A DNA stretch of 13,694 bases from Coriobacteriia bacterium (GTDB lineage Bacteria; Actinomycetota; Coriobacteriia; Anaerosomatales; JAUVQN01). Below, piece by piece: positions 1-6,838 of this stretch. The stretch is taken from positions 1 through 13,694 of the forward strand of contig JAUVQN010000012.1 in NCBI GenBank assembly GCA_030598125.1, given 5' to 3'. Made by a program: the position numbers and the translations under genes. The notes under the pieces were generated by a model, which ran no database searches, was not told where the DNA came from, and saw only the letters and a program-made list of their open reading frames with translations. Within the stretch, counting starts at the first letter, position 1. Each line of letters begins with the position of its first letter.

Positions 1-121
1 GATGATGGTGATCTGGAAGGAGCGCGGGGCCGTGTACCTGGCCGGACTCCTCGTCCTCTCCACAGGGATCGCGTTCCTGATCGGCGGGCTGCTCTATCGC
101 GCTCTCGAGCTCGTGACGTGA
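1..121 (+). CDS. C-terminal fragment of an integral membrane protein (5' end outside window)
   Basis: The reading frame is already open at the left edge and ends at TGA 119-121. The visible 39 or so residues begin MMVIWKERGAVYL, run through one long hydrophobic helix (LLVLSTGIAFLIGGLLY) and end with a short tail RALELVT. An ATG falls at position 2, but no upstream sequence is visible, so this is treated as the end of a longer protein. A final helix after an IWKERG-like turn is reminiscent of the C-termini of permeases of the ArsP_1/SO_0444 type, but that is only a resemblance. A strong Shine-Dalgarno for the next gene begins right at the stop codon, so the two are probably co-transcribed. Confidence 0.5.
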   Translation, partial: MMVIWKERGAVYLAGLLVLSTGIAFLIGGLLYRALELVT

Positions 122-134
122 GGGAGGCACGCGC

Positions 135-323
135 ATGACCGAGGATCGCTCCACCGACACGTACGCAGAGCCGAAGACGCCGTGTCCCCGGTGCGGGTTC
201 TCGGCGCCGGGGCTGCGTTGCCCGCGCTGCAACGCGCTGAAGGCCCCGCAGTGCATCGGCTCGTGCACCATGTGCGGGCTGCGCAAGTGCGTCGGGGATG
301 AGACGGACGCCGGAGGAGACTGA
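135..323 (+). CDS. Small cysteine-rich zinc-ribbon-like protein, 62 aa
   Basis: The ATG at 135 is preceded by AGGGAGG at 121-127, a near-ideal ribosome binding site. The protein has eight cysteines: CPRC at residues 17-20, CPRC at 29-32, C40, CTMC at 44-47 and C52. The first two CxxC pairs look like a classical four-cysteine zinc ribbon, and the remaining four could bind a second metal ion. The N-terminal 16 residues are polar and probably disordered. There is no signal peptide or membrane segment, so a cytoplasmic location is likely. It lies 13 nt after the membrane-protein fragment and 5 nt before the next gene, so all three probably share a transcript. An Fe-S or zinc-binding accessory to the upstream membrane protein is possible. 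No named family is recognised. Confidence 0.75.
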   Translation: MTEDRSTDTYAEPKTPCPRCGFSAPGLRCPRCNALKAPQCIGSCTMCGLRKCVGDETDAGGD

Positions 324-328
324 GCGGC

Positions 329-760
329 GTGGGTCCGTACGTGCACCTCCGACTGACCGAGCGGTGGCTCGTAGCGGCCGGCTTCGACGAGGACGTCGCG
401 CAGGAGATCGCGCGCTGCGACGTGCGCTACGACATGGAACACCCGGGTAGCCTCGGCCTCACGAACTCGACGCGCCACCTGGGGCCGTCGGCGCGGCTGT
501 GGGCCCATACGCATCTGCGCCGGGCGAAGCGGACCGGTTCCCCGTGCGAGCTCGGGCGCGCGCTGCACTGCATCCAGGACGCGGAGAGCCACGGGCTGTT
601 CGGCCTCTCGCACATCCGCCATCGCCTCGGGCTGCTTCGGCGGGATCCGGACGACTGGGAGGCCGCCCCGGACCCTCTCAAGCGCCGCGTGGAGCGCGCT
701 ACCGGTCGGTTCGCGCGTTCCTACGCCGAGGCGACGCCGCATGCCGTCCGCCAGCCCTGA
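329..760 (+). CDS. Protein with zinc-phospholipase-C-like HxxxD/H motif, 143 aa
   Basis: The GTG start at 329 has GGAGGAG at 312-318, inside the end of the previous gene, and begins 5 nt after that gene's stop. The most informative stretch is residues 75-89 (LGRALHCIQDAESHG) followed by H95. An LGxALHxxQDxxSH signature is typical of the all-helical zinc-dependent phospholipase C / S1-P1 nuclease fold, where the His and Asp ligate metal. Further candidate ligands are D31, D35, H38, H50, H60 and H62. The length is short compared with the roughly 200-300 residues usual for that fold. No signal peptide is seen, which is unusual for secreted phospholipases, so a cytoplasmic relative with another substrate is plausible. 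The coding call is firm from the ribosome binding site, spacing and codon use; the function is tentative. Confidence 0.7.
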   Translation: MGPYVHLRLTERWLVAAGFDEDVAQEIARCDVRYDMEHPGSLGLTNSTRHLGPSARLWAHTHLRRAKRTGSPCELGRALHCIQDAESHGLFGLSHIRHRLGLLRRDPDDWEAAPDPLKRRVERATGRFARSYAEATPHAVRQP

Positions 761-845
761 GCGGGGACTCGACATCGCGGTCCATGCTCGCGGCATGGCG
801 TTCGCTGCTCGTGTCCGTGCCGCCGCCCGGTCGGACTCGCGAGCC

Positions 846-874
846 TGGGCAGGGGACGGCACGGCCGGTATGAT
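846..874 (+). promoter_or_regulatory. Predicted sigma70-type promoter for the 923-4400 unit
   Basis: TGGGCA at 846-851 (4 of 6 to TTGACA) is separated by exactly 17 bp from TATGAT at 869-874 (5 of 6 to TATAAT). Transcription would start near 881, giving a leader of about 40 nt before the GTG at 923. The promoter falls in the only gap between plus-strand genes on the left side of the window. Confidence 0.5.
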
Positions 875-922
875 TGACCGGTTCGTCATGGAGCGTGCGC
901 AGGCTGCGAGAAGGGACCCGAA

Positions 923-1480
923 GTGACTGACGAGAACACGAGCGGCCGGACGGCCGGCTCGTCGAACCAGAAGGCGATCTACATACTGCTGGGGCTGATC
1001 ATCGGCCTCATGGTCGTGATCCTCGCGATCATCGTGTGGCCGGAGGCCGATCTTCCCGCGCCGACCGCGTCCGCACCCGCCGAGCAGCCGGCAGCGGCGC
1101 CGAGCGCCGCAGCGCCCGCGGGAGTCGCTCCCGCCGAGGTGGACCCGAACTCGGCTACCAAGGTGACCGAGGGTACGGATCCCGGCGACTTCACGTCCGA
1201 GTACTACGAACTGGTCCTCGCGGGCGACTACGAGACGGCGTTCGACATGCAGCCGGCCGATCGTCAGGCCGGGACGACCGTCGCGGACTTCCAGGCGCAG
1301 CTCGAGGGCTATGGCATCACCGGCTACGAGCTCGTATCCGCCGTCGAGGAGGGCGAGCAGTACACCGTGGTCATCGACCAGATCACCGGGTTCGGCACCT
1401 TCGAGAACACGTGGGTGTTCACGTCCGACGGCGAGGGCGGCTGGTTCGTCGCGAGCAAGGAAGTCTCGCAGATGAAGTAG
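923..1480 (+). CDS. Single-pass membrane-anchored protein with C-terminal extracytoplasmic domain, 185 aa
   Basis: The GTG start at 923 has AAGGGA at 911-916. Residues 1-17 are polar and include one lysine, residues 18-39 form one strongly hydrophobic helix (AIYILLGLIIGLMVVILAIIVW), and residues 40-75 are an Ala/Pro-rich linker typical of a cell-wall-spanning segment. The C-terminal domain, residues 85-185, starts with a helix (EYYELVLAGDYETAFDM) and ends in alternating strands (YTVVIDQI, NTWVFTS, GWFVASKE). That layout resembles the NTF2-like / DUF4878-type domains found outside the membrane in Gram-positive bacteria. No catalytic residues stand out, so a binding or structural role is more likely. 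The gene is 22 nt upstream of the helicase gene and probably co-transcribed, though the functions look unrelated. Confidence 0.8.
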   Translation: MTDENTSGRTAGSSNQKAIYILLGLIIGLMVVILAIIVWPEADLPAPTASAPAEQPAAAPSAAAPAGVAPAEVDPNSATKVTEGTDPGDFTSEYYELVLAGDYETAFDMQPADRQAGTTVADFQAQLEGYGITGYELVSAVEEGEQYTVVIDQITGFGTFENTWVFTSDGEGGWFVASKEVSQMK

Positions 1481-1502
1481 ACCCGTCGGGAGGGGAGTCG
1501 TC

Positions 1503-4400
1503 GTGAAGGTGACGCCGGCGCTCTCCCGCCACATCGTCCCCGGGACCGACCAGGACATCATCGAAGCGTACGCCCGTCTCGCGCGTGAGGCGGGCGTACG
1601 CACGTTCGGCTTCGAGGAGGAGACGATCTTCCTCGACATCGAGACGACCGGGTTCGACCGCGAACGCGACGCCGTGATCGAGATCGCGGCCGTGCGGACT
1701 TCGGGGCCGGAGGTGCTGGAGCGGTTCGAGACACTCGTCGCGCCCCCTATCCCCATCCCGCGGGAGACTACGAGACTCACGGGCATAGACGACGATCTCG
1801 TGGAAGGCGCACCGTCACTCGGCGACGTGATGCCCGAGCTTGCGGCGTTCGTGGGCGGACGCGACATCGTCGCCCACAACTGCGGGTTCGACCGGAGCTT
1901 CCTCTCTCGAGGCGCTGCGGCGGCCGCTGTCGACCTCGAGTCCGAATGGCTGTGCAGCCTGCAGCTCGCGCGTATCGCGCTGCCCCGGATGCGGACGCAC
2001 AGGCTCGCGGACCTCGCGGATGCGTTCGGGCTCGTGTCCGCTTCTCACCGGGCGATGCCGGACGCGCAGGCGACGCACGGCCTCTGGCGTGTCGCGCTCT
2101 GTGCACTCGACGTGCTGCCGCCGGGTGTCATCGCCATCATCGCCGGCCTGAACCCGGGGACGAAGTGGCCCGTGCGGAAGGTCTTCTCCCACGTGGCCGC
2201 CGGGCGGCCATCCGCCGGCACGGACGTGAAGGAGCTGAGGCGCGGCCGCGTGGCGCAGGCGCGCGCAAGCGATCTCCAGGACGCGGTGGACGTGGACCTC
2301 GAGCCGGTGGATCCGGATGCCGTGGCGTCCGCGTTCGAGAGCGGCGGGGCCGTGTGCCGGATGTACGACGACTACGAGTCGCGCCGCGAGCAGGCGCGCA
2401 TGGCCTCGGCGGTCACGGATGCGCTCTGCGAAGGGCGCACGCTGGCCATCGAGGCGGGGACAGGCGTCGGCAAATCGGTGGCATACCTCGTACCGGCGCT
2501 CGCCTTCGCCCAGCACAACGGGGTCGCGGTCGGTGTCGCCACGAAGACGAACGCGCTCATGGACCAGCTCGTCTACGGGGAGCTGCCAGCGCTCGCGGAC
2601 GTGCTGGAGGACGACTTCGAATACGTGGCCCTCAAGGGCTACGACCACTACCTGTGTCTTCGGAAGCTCGATCGCATCCTGGCGCGAGAAGAGGGCGCGC
2701 AGGACGAGACGGTGGACGCCGCGATGCTGCTCGCGTGGGTAGCCCAGACCTCGTGGGCGGACGTGGACTCGCTCAACATCCACTGGCGGGGGGACCTGCG
2801 GGTCCGTCTCACAGCGAACGCGGAGGACTGCACGCGCCGTCGCTGCCGCCACTACCCCGGGCTCTGCTACCTCCACGGTGCGCGCAGACGGGCCGCTTCG
2901 GCGCACATCGTGGTGACGAACCACTCGCTGCTCTTCCGGGACCTCGTGGTGGGAGGCGGCATCCTCCCGCCCCTCCGGCACTGGGTCGTGGACGAGGCGC
3001 ATGGGGCGGAGGCCGAGGCCAGGGACCAGCTCTCGGCCGGCATCGACCACCCGAGCGCGCGCTCCCTCCTGAAGCGCCTGACGGGCGGGCGTGGCGGGAT
3101 GCTCCGGGGCGTGCGCGCGTCGGCCGACGATGCGGGCGACGAGGCGCTCCGCGAGACCATCCTCGAGGTCTGCGACGACATCCGCGAGGAGGCCACGATC
3201 GCTCTCACCGTCGCGACCTCCTTCTTCGACATGCTGAAGGACCTGGGCGAAGGGGCCGTGTCCGACTACGAGCGCACGGAGCTGAGGATCACGCCGGAGC
3301 TCAGGGAGACGCAGGCGTGGGCGGTCGCCGCCGGGACGGGCCGTTCGCTCACCCGCAAGCTCGCGGCCGTGCTCGAGTCGGGCAAGCGGCTCTTCACCGT
3401 GCTCGAGGAGGCCGGCGTCGAGGCGACCGACGACCGTGCGGACCTCGCGGGTGTCCTCTCGCGGCTCACGGAGCACGGCGAAGGACTCGGCCTCGCGCTC
3501 GACGGCGAGGATGACTCGTACGTCTACAGCGCCACGATCGACCGGCGCCGCGACGTCGTCGGGGAGCGGCTGCTCGCCCAGACGATCGACGTGGGCGCCG
3601 TGCTCGCCGAGCGCTTCTACCCGGAGGTGCGCTCCGTCGTCTACACGTCCGCGACGATCGCCACGGGCGAGGACTTCTCGCACTTCGCGCACGGCGTGGG
3701 GCTCGACGAGTCCGATCCCGCGGGCTGGGACGCCGTCCGGCTCGACTCCTCGTACGACTTCGAGCGCCAGATGACCGCGTACGTCCCGGCCGACCTGGCC
3801 GAGCCGAGGGACGCCGCCTACCTCGACGAGCTCGAGTCGTTCCTCTTCGACCTGCACGTCGCCATGGGCGGCTCTGTGCTCACGCTCTTCACCAACCGGC
3901 GGGACCTCGACACCCTCTATCTGCGCCTCGCCGATCGTCTCGAGGCGGAAGGGCTCCGCCTGGTGGCACAGCACCCGCGGGAGTCGGTGAAGCGCGTACG
4001 CGACCAGTTCGTCTCGGACGTCGGGTGCTCGCTCTTCGCGACCAAGTCATTCTGGGAGGGGTTCGACGCCAAGGGCGACACGCTGAGGTGTGTCGCCGTC
4101 GTGCGGCTGCCGTTCGCGCACCCGGGCGATCCCTTGCTGGAGGAGTTCAAGGCGCGCTACCCCGCCGCCTGGTGGGACCGGTTCTATCTGCCGCAGGCCG
4201 TGCTGGAGCTCAAGCAAGCGGCCGGCAGGCTCATCCGGTCGAACACGGATGAAGGGTGTCTCGTGCTGTGCGACTCCCGGGTGGCCGGGCCGAGGCCCTA
4301 CGCGAGGCGGTTCTTGGAGGCGCTGCCGGTCGACGACGTGACGGTCGCGGACTCCGAAGATGTCCTGCGCGCCATCGAGGAGCGGTTCGGGCGGCGCTAG
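1503..4400 (+). CDS. dinG: DinG-family Fe-S helicase with N-terminal DEDDh exonuclease, 965 aa
   Basis: The GTG start at 1503 follows GGGAGGGGAG at 1488-1497. Residues 40-200 are a DnaQ/Pol III epsilon-like 3'-5' exonuclease with all five DEDDh residues: D45 and E47 (FLDIETTG), D130 (HNCGFDRSFL), H182 and D187 (HRAMPDA). After a linker comes an XPD/DinG superfamily-2 helicase: Walker A EAGTGVGKS with K324, DEAH box at 497-500, and motif VI QAAGRLIR at 905-912. C385, C443, C448 and C455 lie between Walker A and the DEAH box, where DinG and XPD bind a 4Fe-4S cluster. The predicted role is unwinding and trimming DNA during repair or replication-transcription conflicts. The exonuclease-DinG fusion is common in Gram-positive bacteria. 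Staphylococcus aureus DinG is reported as a nuclease without a cluster, whereas here both modules look intact. No LexA box was recognised upstream. Confidence 0.95.
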   Translation: MKVTPALSRHIVPGTDQDIIEAYARLAREAGVRTFGFEEETIFLDIETTGFDRERDAVIEIAAVRTSGPEVLERFETLVAPPIPIPRETTRLTGIDDDLVEGAPSLGDVMPELAAFVGGRDIVAHNCGFDRSFLSRGAAAAAVDLESEWLCSLQLARIALPRMRTHRLADLADAFGLVSASHRAMPDAQATHGLWRVALCALDVLPPGVIAIIAGLNPGTKWPVRKVFSHVAAGRPSAGTDVKELRRGRVAQARASDLQDAVDVDLEPVDPDAVASAFESGGAVCRMYDDYESRREQARMASAVTDALCEGRTLAIEAGTGVGKSVAYLVPALAFAQHNGVAVGVATKTNALMDQLVYGELPALADVLEDDFEYVALKGYDHYLCLRKLDRILAREEGAQDETVDAAMLLAWVAQTSWADVDSLNIHWRGDLRVRLTANAEDCTRRRCRHYPGLCYLHGARRRAASAHIVVTNHSLLFRDLVVGGGILPPLRHWVVDEAHGAEAEARDQLSAGIDHPSARSLLKRLTGGRGGMLRGVRASADDAGDEALRETILEVCDDIREEATIALTVATSFFDMLKDLGEGAVSDYERTELRITPELRETQAWAVAAGTGRSLTRKLAAVLESGKRLFTVLEEAGVEATDDRADLAGVLSRLTEHGEGLGLALDGEDDSYVYSATIDRRRDVVGERLLAQTIDVGAVLAERFYPEVRSVVYTSATIATGEDFSHFAHGVGLDESDPAGWDAVRLDSSYDFERQMTAYVPADLAEPRDAAYLDELESFLFDLHVAMGGSVLTLFTNRRDLDTLYLRLADRLEAEGLRLVAQHPRESVKRVRDQFVSDVGCSLFATKSFWEGFDAKGDTLRCVAVVRLPFAHPGDPLLEEFKARYPAAWWDRFYLPQAVLELKQAAGRLIRSNTDEGCLVLCDSRVAGPRPYARRFLEALPVDDVTVADSEDVLRAIEERFGRR

Positions 4401-4699
4401 TTCGGGAACACCTCGTCCGCATCGCCGTCGAGCCCGTCGTCTTCGACCCTGTGAGGACAGTCCGAGCACACCCGGGCGACGTCGACCGGCGTCATCATCG
4501 TGTCGGCGTGGCTCATCGCTGCGACGAGGGGTCCGGGCTCGAAGTCGCTCACGCCCTTGCAGCAGCGGTCGCAGACGAGCGAATGTGCTATCGGGCACCA
4601 CTCGTGATCTGCGGTGGTCCCGTCTTCGGTACACAGCTCGCAGCGTGGACGGCCGTCGTGGCCCCCCACAGACGTCGAGCCCTGGTCGCCCGCGATCAT
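4397..4699 (-). CDS. Small cysteine-rich putative zinc-binding protein, 100 aa
   Basis: This is the third gene of the minus-strand WYL operon. A GTG at 4720 is possible, but the ATG at 4699 is preferred because GGGAGGA (4714-4708) sits 8 nt before it and nothing comparable precedes the GTG. Numbered from that ATG, the cysteines are C20xxC23, C35, C43xxCC47 and C78xxC81 with H83. These suggest one or two zinc sites, the first resembling a treble-clef or ribbon (CELC...CPIAHSLVCDRCC). The rest is acidic and polar with no membrane segment. It starts 39 nt after the PafC-like gene and its stop shares CTAG (4397-4400) with the convergent helicase gene's stop. No family is recognised. A cofactor of the two regulators is conceivable from position only. 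Confidence 0.75.
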   Translation of the reverse strand: MIAGDQGSTSVGGHDGRPRCELCTEDGTTADHEWCPIAHSLVCDRCCKGVSDFEPGPLVAAMSHADTMMTPVDVARVCSDCPHRVEDDGLDGDADEVFPN

Positions 4700-4707
4700 C
4701 GAGTTCG

Positions 4708-4714
4708 TCCTCCC
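4708..4714 (-). promoter_or_regulatory. Ribosome binding site deciding the start at 4699
   Basis: Reading the minus strand, GGGAGGA lies 8 nt upstream of ATG 4699. The alternative upstream GTG at 4720 has no purine-rich sequence at a suitable distance. This supports the shorter, 100-residue product. Confidence 0.6.
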
Positions 4715-4738
4715 GTTCACGGGCGAAGGCGCGCCCGT

Positions 4739-5692
4739 TCAGATTGCGTCATGTAGGGAGTTCGCCAGCGACCGCACGGATTCCTGCAACTCATCCGGCT
4801 CGACGACGACGGCGCTGCCGAGCCGCGCGACCACCCGTCGCGCGAGCCAGTGCGGGCTCGCGAACGGGATGCGCGCGAGCGTGCTGCCGTCAGGAAGCTC
4901 TTCGAACGAGGCACCGGGCCACGTGCGCTCGTCGAGATCGCGCGCTCCGGCATCGAAGCGCACCTCGGCGACGGGCAGACCCTGGGGGTCGAAGAGGACC
5001 GGGTCGTTCGCGTCTTCCTCCGGCGGACGCTCGAATCGCTCGCCGGTCAGGCGGCACGAGGCGATGCGGTCCACGCGGAAGGTGCGCTCGGAGCCAACGG
5101 TCGTGCAGAAGGCATGCAGATACCACTCGCCGCCGTGGTTCACGAGCTTCAGCGGAAGGACGATCCGCTCCGTCGTCTCTCCTCTCGAGGCCGTGAAGTA
5201 CCGGATCTCGATCTCCTCCGTGCGCTCGAGCGCTCCGGCGACGCACGCGTAGGCGCCGCGAGCGTCGTGCCCGGGCATCAGGAGCGTCCTGACTGCCGTA
5301 TCCAGCTCGGCTTCCTCGGGTCCACCGAGTGCGTCGCGGACCGGACTCGCGTCGACGTCGATGCCGCTCGACTCCATCGCCGCCATGAGCGCTCTCGCCT
5401 CGCGTGCCGACAGCCGCAGCCGGCTCTCGATGGCGGGCGGGTCCGACCGGACGTGGACCTCCTCGCCGTCGACCTCGACGTCCACCAGGGCGTCCGGGGA
5501 GTAGGGCGGCACGCCGCACATGGACAGGAGTGTCAGGTCGGCGACGACCGTGCCCGTCCCGACTCCGAGCTCCGCGCTGAGTTCCTCGAGAGAGAAGTGG
5601 CCGTCACGCGTGAGCCGCGGCAGGAGTGCGATCAGTCTGGCCGCTCGCTCGGCGGCGCCACCGCCGCTAGCCACGGTGCGCCTTCGCCACAT
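4739..5692 (-). CDS. pafC: WYL-domain transcriptional regulator, PafC-like, 317 aa
   Basis: Residues 15-60 form a winged helix-turn-helix (AERAARLIALLPRL, then SLEELSAELGV and VVADLTLLSMCGVP). The LLSMCG(V/L)P-x-YSPD turn is a good match to PafC proteins. The WYL domain spans about residues 150-215, with W190 Y191 L192 (GEWYLHAF) followed by the conserved basic RTFRVDRI at 203-210, the surface expected to bind single-stranded nucleic acid. A WCX-type C-terminal region follows. In mycobacteria PafB and PafC act together to activate DNA-damage genes independently of LexA, with single-stranded DNA as the proposed signal. The ATG at 5692 overlaps the end of the pafB-like gene by 26 nt. A GTG at 5674 is an alternative start, so the first six residues are uncertain. 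No pafA or proteasome gene is nearby. Confidence 0.85.
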   Translation of the reverse strand: MWRRRTVASGGGAAERAARLIALLPRLTRDGHFSLEELSAELGVGTGTVVADLTLLSMCGVPPYSPDALVDVEVDGEEVHVRSDPPAIESRLRLSAREARALMAAMESSGIDVDASPVRDALGGPEEAELDTAVRTLLMPGHDARGAYACVAGALERTEEIEIRYFTASRGETTERIVLPLKLVNHGGEWYLHAFCTTVGSERTFRVDRIASCRLTGERFERPPEEDANDPVLFDPQGLPVAEVRFDAGARDLDERTWPGASFEELPDGSTLARIPFASPHWLARRVVARLGSAVVVEPDELQESVRSLANSLHDAI

Positions 5693-6647
5693 CCGCGAGC
5701 GCGTGCTCCAGCCGCTCGAGAAGCGGGGCCGGTCCCGTCACGCGGATGCCGGGTCCGTGCTCGATCGTCCAGCGGAGCAGGCGGTCCGCATCGCGGCAGT
5801 CGACGCGCCAGACGAGGCCGTCTTTCGCCGACTCGAGGGCGCCGCGGCCTCTCGTGAGCGACGGGACCCGCCACGCGAGATCGGGATCGAAGACGATCTC
5901 GGCCTCGAAGGGATCCCCGCCGTATTGGAACGGCAGGAGCAGGTAGCTCCCCACGTCGAAACCGTCCGGGCGCTCGAAGTCGGGCGTCTTGGGGCGGCGG
6001 GTCTCGACCGAGAGTCCCGTGAGTCGAGCGAGGGAGAAGACGCGGACCTCGTCGAGAGCGGTGTCGCGGCCGACCAGGTACCAGCGGCCGGCTCTCAAGA
6101 ACGTGCCGTACGGGGCCACGAGCCGGTGGCTCCCGACGCCGGCGGCGTTCACGTAGTCGAACTCGACGGTCTTGCGAGCCGCGACGGCGCGGGTGAGCTG
6201 GGTCACGGCATCCGCCTGCGCCTCGTGCGCCTCGTCCGCGAGCTGTGAGAACACGCGCGCCGAGGCGGCCCGAGGGACACTGCCCCCGAGCTTCAGGAGC
6301 GCACTCCGGAGGTCCTCACGCATGGGGAAGGACGGGTCTGCGGCGAGGGCCGTGCCCGCGCACGACAATGCCGCGGCGGTGTCGGCGTCGATCTCGACGT
6401 CGGTCGCGAAGGTCGCGTCCCGGTCGAGCTCGTAGGACTCGCCGTCGTCGCCCTTCACGACGCGGATAACGAATCCCGCTCCCCGCAGAACATCCTTGTC
6501 GCGCTCGAACATCCGTTCGAAGGCCGCGCGGTCCTGCGCCTCGGGGTACCCGGCGACCTCGCGGCGGCACTCGTCCGCCGTCACGGGCCGTTGCTCGTGA
6601 GCGAGGAAGAGGGCCAGGTTGACGAGGCGCTCTGTCGGGTCAGGCAT
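5667..6647 (-). CDS. pafB: WYL-domain transcriptional regulator, PafB-like, 326 aa
   Basis: The start is placed at ATG 6647 (MPDPTERLVNLALFL) because GGAG at 6656-6653 precedes it. An in-frame ATG at 6677 has no ribosome binding site and would add ten non-conserved residues. The protein opens with the PafB-type helix-turn-helix (ERLVNLALFLAHEQRPVTADEC, then a FERMFERDKDVLRGAGF recognition region). It continues with a middle helical region and a WYL domain containing GRWYLVGRDTALDEVRVFSLARL. The C-terminal part ends in a WCX-type segment (WRVDCRDADRLLRWTIEHGPGIRV). It overlaps the pafC-like gene by 26 nt, which fits the obligate pairing of PafB and PafC in one complex. Adjacent tat genes, common beside pafBC in other actinobacteria, are absent. 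Confidence 0.87.
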   Translation of the reverse strand: MPDPTERLVNLALFLAHEQRPVTADECRREVAGYPEAQDRAAFERMFERDKDVLRGAGFVIRVVKGDDGESYELDRDATFATDVEIDADTAAALSCAGTALAADPSFPMREDLRSALLKLGGSVPRAASARVFSQLADEAHEAQADAVTQLTRAVAARKTVEFDYVNAAGVGSHRLVAPYGTFLRAGRWYLVGRDTALDEVRVFSLARLTGLSVETRRPKTPDFERPDGFDVGSYLLLPFQYGGDPFEAEIVFDPDLAWRVPSLTRGRGALESAKDGLVWRVDCRDADRLLRWTIEHGPGIRVTGPAPLLERLEHALADVAKAHRG

Positions 6648-6652
6648 TCGGG

Positions 6653-6656
6653 CTCC
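6653..6656 (-). promoter_or_regulatory. Ribosome binding site deciding the pafB-like start
   Basis: GGAG on the minus strand ends 5 nt before ATG 6647. The ATG at 6677 is preceded only by GC-rich sequence without a Shine-Dalgarno match, so the later start is favoured. Confidence 0.5.
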
Positions 6657-6720
6657 GTGCGAGGCTCCGGCGTGCATACGGCGCCCGCGAGCGGTGGATC
6701 GCGTGCGGACGACAGGACCG

Positions 6721-6726
6721 ATTCTA
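6721..6726 (-). promoter_or_regulatory. Possible -10 element for the pafB-like operon
   Basis: TAGAAT on the minus strand matches TATAAT at 5 of 6 positions and would give a leader of about 67 nt. The -35 position at 17 bp spacing reads AGGGCA, only 3 of 6. TTGTCG lies 3 bp upstream of the -10. It resembles the start of the mycobacterial PafBC-dependent promoter motif (TTGTCRGTG-N8-TANNNT), but the spacing does not fit. Confidence 0.3.
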
Positions 6727-6756
6727 CCGCGACAAGGTGAGGATGCCCTGGAAAAC

Positions 6757-6838
6757 CAACGAGGCGCGTCGGGGGAACGCGCCTCGTTGTGAGGTGAGCG
6801 GGCGTCCCTGCCCTGAGGGGGGTGGGGAGGGAGGCAGG
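6757..6838 (-). ncRNA. Candidate 6C-like small RNA: two hairpins with C-rich loops, second terminator-like
   Basis: Read on the minus strand, the first hairpin pairs CCTGCC (6838-6833) with GGCAGG (6812-6807) around a 20-nt loop containing a run of six C and another of four C. After a linker of about 17 nt, the second pairs CAACGAGGCGCGT (6789-6777) perfectly with its complement (6769-6757) around the loop TCCCCCG. It is followed by GTTTTCC, a short T tract that makes it a plausible intrinsic terminator in this direction only. Two consecutive hairpins with C-rich loops define the actinobacterial 6C RNA; here the loops carry six and five C. In mycobacteria such loops are proposed to pair with G-rich ribosome binding sites. 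No convincing promoter was found; TTGGCA at 6881-6876 is a possible -35. The 5' end is therefore unknown and the identity tentative. Confidence 0.45.

Noticed and set aside
741..926. A 61-codon plus-strand frame ending in GTGA at the next gene's start
   Set aside because: The stop-start overlap is attractive, but third-position GC is only about 75 percent, it lacks a ribosome binding site, overlaps the preceding gene and contains the predicted promoter.
1815..3974. A 719-codon minus-strand open frame opposite the helicase gene
   Set aside because: It lies wholly antisense to a helicase with intact motifs and shows no domain or ribosome binding site.
6721..6735. A PafBC-dependent (RecA-NDp-like) promoter upstream of the pafB-like gene
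   Set aside because: TTGTCG is present, but the 8-bp spacing to a TANNNT element is not met, so autoregulation cannot be claimed.
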